From assembly GCF_014287585.1 (NCBI RefSeq), contig NZ_JACOOJ010000003.1, forward strand, positions 141,955 to 205,954: a stretch of DNA of 64,000 nt, written 5' to 3'. This stretch comes from Parabacteroides hominis (GTDB taxonomy: Bacteria > Bacteroidota > Bacteroidia > Bacteroidales > Tannerellaceae). The position numbers and the translations under genes were made by a program. Below are positions 60,687 through 64,000 of the stretch, piece by piece; position 1 is the first letter of the stretch, and each line of letters begins with the position of its first letter. A model generated the notes under the pieces. That model had not been told where the DNA came from. It saw only the letters and a program-made list of their open reading frames with translations, and ran no database searches.

Positions 60687-63600
60687 ATGAACAAGAGATT
60701 TTCTACTCTTTTGGCTGCCGCACTGGTAGCCGGTGGACTGTCCGCTAATGCTGCTGATGTTAAGACACATGCTGAGCGTTTTCAGAGTGTAGTTCCGGCA
60801 GAAGCTGTTACAATGGACGAAGCACAAGAAGGTTATTATTATCATTTGGGTGATGCTAATAACTATTTAGGTTTTGTGGTAACTGATGATGCGACTTTTT
60901 TACGTTCGTACCCGATTGCACAGGGTGACGAATTGTATGTAAACTCAATGGACTCTGCTTTGTGGGAACCGACTATTACGATTGCCAACAATGCTAAATC
61001 ATTCAAGTTTACAAACAAATTCAACGGTGAAGTGCTGGCTGTTAAATTCGATGCAAAAGACAATACGGCTGTTTGGGTAGATGCTGAGACTGAAGGAGCT
61101 GTGTCTTCTTTTACTTTTGATAACGAAAATCATCTGATCTGCTATTCCGGTACTAAAAAGTATGCATTGAAAGTTGAAGCTGGTAAAAAAGCTCAATTTG
61201 TGGAATGGAAAGATGCTGATAAAAGCACTTACGGAACTGTAAAGTTATTCACACCGGAACAAAAATTACAGTCTGCTAAAGATTTGAATGCAATCAGCAA
61301 CGGCTCTTTCAAATTGAAGGTGTTGGATGTGGTTACAGACAAGAGTGCCGATTTCCTGAATGGCTCGGAACTGATCGCTTATGATGCAAAATACGGCTCT
61401 ATGGAAAAGGGGGTATATCTGCAGATTAAAAACGCAACAAAAGCCAATACGAGAGATGCCGGAGAAGGTCAGCAGCTTGCTAAAGATGGAAAGACAGCTT
61501 TGAAGAACAAACACGTATTCTTGGTAGTTGATACTGTCTTCAATTCCGGTACAGCATTCAATGACTCTATCGGTGGTCGTGGCTTACAGATTGCTTCCGA
61601 TACTATCACTTGTCAATGGGAGGGAAATGGTGCTTCAGTGGATCAGACTAAATCTGATTTGTATGATGCCGGCAAATATATAGTAACTAAGTTACCAGAT
61701 GCTACTAAAAAATTGTCTTTGGATGAAGGTGCAGATCTGCAGGTTGCTAAAGGTCGCTTTGCTGCAAACTATCGTTTCTATATTTATAAGAACGTGGCTA
61801 AAGTAGGTGTAGAAGGCTTTACTGTAAAGGTTGACTCTATTCCTTCCATCATTACAAAGAATAGTAAATATGGAACTCGTGGTGCTACTGATTATTATCA
61901 GGGAGCAGTTCAAGATTCTGTAGGTTATTTCGCTATTGCAAGAACTGGTACAGGTAATCCGGGTCTGTTCACTATTGTAGATTCTACTACACTTTCTAAA
62001 GGTGTAACAGATACTTATGCAACTCTTTCTACTGCTGATGGCAAACTGGCTACATTAGAAAAGGGCGTTTACTCAATCCAGGTAAAAGGTGGAAATGTAA
62101 TTGCAGCAGCTTTGATTGCTAACAATCCGGATGCTACAGATCCTGCATTTGTAGGCTTAACAAAAGCAAGTGAATTGGTTCCTGCCACTCAATTTGCTAT
62201 TGAAGGCAGAAACGGACGCTACTCGGTTGTAAACCGTGAAAATGGCGCTTCTCCGTTCGATCAGGCAAAAGTGTATATTTATGCAACAAGCACAGCTGGT
62301 GAATACACTGTAAGTGCCAAAGATAAGATTACAAATGCAACAAAAACGTATGTAATTACTAAACTGGATGTAGATACAGACAATGAATATTTGGGCTATA
62401 AGCACTTTACTAAAGATGAAATTGCCAACTACATTATTAAGTTGAAATTCAACACAGCTTTCGGTGGTGATAACTTATATGTAGTAAAGGGTGCTAATGA
62501 CAGATTGGCTGTTGCCGACATCGATGCTGCCGATCCTATCGAATTTAGCTTGCGTCCGGCTGCAACAGATACTACTGATGCAGGTGGAAAGGTTACAGAC
62601 AAGACTGTTAAATATGGTGATAACACTTTGGAACGCACTGCTTATCATTTGCATGCTGTAAACGACGATGCAACCGTATTGACTTACGATCCGCAGTCAC
62701 AGGTGTTCAAGATGGTTGCTTTGGATAAGAGCGATGATAAGAAGAATGATGGTAAAGTAGGCTATGCAAAGAAAGACTCTATCTCTATGCCGGTATTGTT
62801 CAGACTGACTGTTGATAATCAATATCAGTTGCTGCTGGCAGATACAGCCTATTATGATCCTAAGACAGTTGGTAGCAAATTGGCTGCAAACGAACCGTCT
62901 CATGTTGCTTACTACAAGGTAGACAGCTTGCGTATGGGTCAACTTAACGTTGCCGGTTCTGGTGCTTCTGTAATCATGTCTGATTTGAATGCTGTTCCTG
63001 CCGGTTACTTCACTCTGGAATTACCGGATGATGCTGCATTCGTCGATCCTATCAAAGCAACTCCTTCTCACAACAGAATCGCTTCTGCCCGCAACACGAC
63101 ATTGGCTATTTCTATGAATGACAGTAAACAGGGTGTGTTGAAAGCTGAAACAGAACTGAAAGCTGATGCTTTTGTCGAATCAGATTTCTCTATGTTCATC
63201 GACACTGCTAACATGGATAACCAGAAGGGTGAAAAACCGTTGTTCTATATCCTGACAACTCGTGGTTTGGATGCTGAAGCTGTTGCAGACGGACAGGCTA
63301 TGTATATGGCAAGCAAGGATGGATCTTCTGTAGAATTCATCAAAGCTAAACAATTCGGTGAAGCCGGTCGTGACTCTCTGTTGGTTTACGCAACAAAAGC
63401 GAATGAACAAGACGCTAAGTTGAAATTGTCTGACAACTATGCAACATTTGCATTTGCAAGCACTTCAACGAAGGGTGAATATAAAATCCAGAACGTTAAG
63501 AACCAGAAATATCTGGCACAGACGAACGGTATACTGAATTTGGCTGGAATTTCTCCTTATTCTGGTCTTGCATTCACTGTTGACGCTGTTGAAGCTCCTA

Positions 63601-63824
63601 CCGCAAACGAAGGTGTTGAAGTTTCCGAAGTAACCGTTATCGCTGGCGAAGGCCAAGTAACGATTGCTGGTGCTGCCGGCAAGAAGGTTGTTATCAGCAA
63701 TATCTTGGGCCAGGTAGTAGCTAACACGGTTCTTACTTCCGACAACGCTGTAATCGCTGCTCCTCAGGGTGTAGTCGTAGTAGCTGTTGAAGGCGAAGAA
63801 GCTGTAAAAGCTATCGTTAAATAA
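60687..63824 (+). CDS. Large secreted surface protein (S-layer-like, DUF6383-type C-terminus)
   Basis: A 1045-residue secreted protein: signal MNKRFSTLLAAALVAGGLSA, cut near residue 22. The body is long, beta-rich and Ala/Asp/Lys/Thr-rich with few aromatics and repeated turns like FDAKDNTAVW. The C-terminal 75 residues (VEVSEVTVIAGEGQVTIAGA, then KKVVISNILGQVVANTVL) form a sorting-domain-like module as in type IX-secreted proteins, which I associate with DUF6383 proteins of Parabacteroides. Codons are more AT-rich than those of its neighbours. It may be a surface-layer or abundant envelope protein; no enzymatic motif was found. It is preceded by an unusually long control region. Confidence 0.7.
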   Translation: MNKRFSTLLAAALVAGGLSANAADVKTHAERFQSVVPAEAVTMDEAQEGYYYHLGDANNYLGFVVTDDATFLRSYPIAQGDELYVNSMDSALWEPTITIANNAKSFKFTNKFNGEVLAVKFDAKDNTAVWVDAETEGAVSSFTFDNENHLICYSGTKKYALKVEAGKKAQFVEWKDADKSTYGTVKLFTPEQKLQSAKDLNAISNGSFKLKVLDVVTDKSADFLNGSELIAYDAKYGSMEKGVYLQIKNATKANTRDAGEGQQLAKDGKTALKNKHVFLVVDTVFNSGTAFNDSIGGRGLQIASDTITCQWEGNGASVDQTKSDLYDAGKYIVTKLPDATKKLSLDEGADLQVAKGRFAANYRFYIYKNVAKVGVEGFTVKVDSIPSIITKNSKYGTRGATDYYQGAVQDSVGYFAIARTGTGNPGLFTIVDSTTLSKGVTDTYATLSTADGKLATLEKGVYSIQVKGGNVIAAALIANNPDATDPAFVGLTKASELVPATQFAIEGRNGRYSVVNRENGASPFDQAKVYIYATSTAGEYTVSAKDKITNATKTYVITKLDVDTDNEYLGYKHFTKDEIANYIIKLKFNTAFGGDNLYVVKGANDRLAVADIDAADPIEFSLRPAATDTTDAGGKVTDKTVKYGDNTLERTAYHLHAVNDDATVLTYDPQSQVFKMVALDKSDDKKNDGKVGYAKKDSISMPVLFRLTVDNQYQLLLADTAYYDPKTVGSKLAANEPSHVAYYKVDSLRMGQLNVAGSGASVIMSDLNAVPAGYFTLELPDDAAFVDPIKATPSHNRIASARNTTLAISMNDSKQGVLKAETELKADAFVESDFSMFIDTANMDNQKGEKPLFYILTTRGLDAEAVADGQAMYMASKDGSSVEFIKAKQFGEAGRDSLLVYATKANEQDAKLKLSDNYATFAFASTSTKGEYKIQNVKNQKYLAQTNGILNLAGISPYSGLAFTVDAVEAPTANEGVEVSEVTVIAGEGQVTIAGAAGKKVVISNILGQVVANTVLTSDNAVIAAPQGVVVVAVEGEEAVKAIVK

Positions 63825-63856
63825 CTAAAGATATTATAATCAATAATTCTAAAATG

Positions 63857-63914
63857 TTTGACCGCGTGCCGTGAAAACGGCAATTACCCTGCGACAGGTG
63901 AACAAGCGGTCAGA
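63857..63914. ncRNA. Structured three-way-junction element downstream of the surface protein gene
   Basis: The outer helix TGACCGC (63859-63865) pairs with GCGGTCA (63906-63912). Inside it are TGCCGT-GAAA-ACGGCA, a 6-bp stem with a GAAA tetraloop, and CCTG-CGA-CAGG. No T-run follows, so it is not a plain terminator. A further stem-forming stretch (CCTGTGAAGGACGAAAGC...) continues to the window end. It may be a cis-RNA for the next gene, or the start of a group II intron; the window ends too soon to say. Confidence 0.45.
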
Positions 63915-64000
63915 TTTAATATTAATAATACTAAAGTATATTGAAATTAAAAGTTCAATGTAGCCTGTAGCCCTGTGAAGGACGAAAGCATACAGAAAAC

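Noticed and set aside
63857..63914. Cobalamin riboswitch
   Set aside because: CCGTGAAAACGG resembles the GGTGAAAATCC part of that class, but the other conserved boxes (including GCCACTG) are not present.

Overview
The window reads as the chromosome of a gut Bacteroidales bacterium, most likely Parabacteroides. This is inferred from: promoters of the Bacteroidetes -33 TTTG / -7 TAnnTTTG type; many SusC/D-world families (six-bladed beta-propellers, fimbrillins, a hybrid two-component sensor, GHL10 and GH106-like hydrolases, GSCFA, fused MurF-Alr); and a large secreted protein with the DUF6383-type C-terminus that I associate with Parabacteroides. No tRNA, rRNA, CRISPR array or complete insertion sequence was seen.

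Layout. (1) 1-6.2 kb: a BlaI-type repressor, an M56 (BlaR1-like) membrane peptidase with two TonB C-terminal domains, a TPR protein and two beta-propeller proteins, all on + and closely spaced. (2) 6.3-9.3 kb: a patatin/Omp85-like outer-membrane lipase and a DUF2461 protein. (3) 9.4-14.9 kb: an operon of four DUF2975-like membrane paralogues, with sppA between the first and second, then a CPBP-like membrane protein and a small Cro/XRE regulator. Its promoter is bracketed by two copies of one inverted repeat. (4) 15-22 kb: a small secreted protein, a truncated dinD, a TrpB2-type enzyme, two paralogous beta-barrel proteins, a nucleotide-sugar reductase-like SDR, an ATPase remnant and asd. (5) 22-32.7 kb: a lamin-tail secreted protein, a clostripain-like lipoprotein and a split fimbrial locus (DUF3575, short DUF3868, DUF5119, two fimbrillins, AraC regulator). 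Its two halves converge on 1.3 kb of nested palindromic repeats. (6) 32.7-37.7 kb: divergent GHL10 and GH106-like hydrolases. (7) 37.8-41 kb: an unusual UvrA and a small membrane protein.

(8) 41.3-53.2 kb: pyrH, then a five-gene fructan module (periplasmic-binding-protein HTCS sensor, TonB-dependent receptor-like protein, GH32, fructokinase, MFS sugar permease), then frr and rsgA. The module sits between pyrH and frr, which are usually neighbours. It would import and hydrolyse fructan in the envelope, move fructose inward by the permease and phosphorylate it, with the HTCS sensing free fructose. (9) 53.2-59.8 kb, - strand: dGTPase, Sua5/YciO-type protein, fabI, murF-alr fusion and GSCFA protein, a housekeeping block. 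(10) 59.8-64 kb: an AT-rich non-coding stretch with an orphan terminator and two operator-like palindromes, then a 1045-residue surface-type protein and a folded RNA-like element at the edge.

The least explained features are in the non-coding DNA: two arrays of 22-nt hairpin units with the same architecture but different stems, heptamer-built inverted repeats, a duplicated ~300-bp nested palindrome, paired operators before the DUF2975 operon, and the structured element at the right edge.
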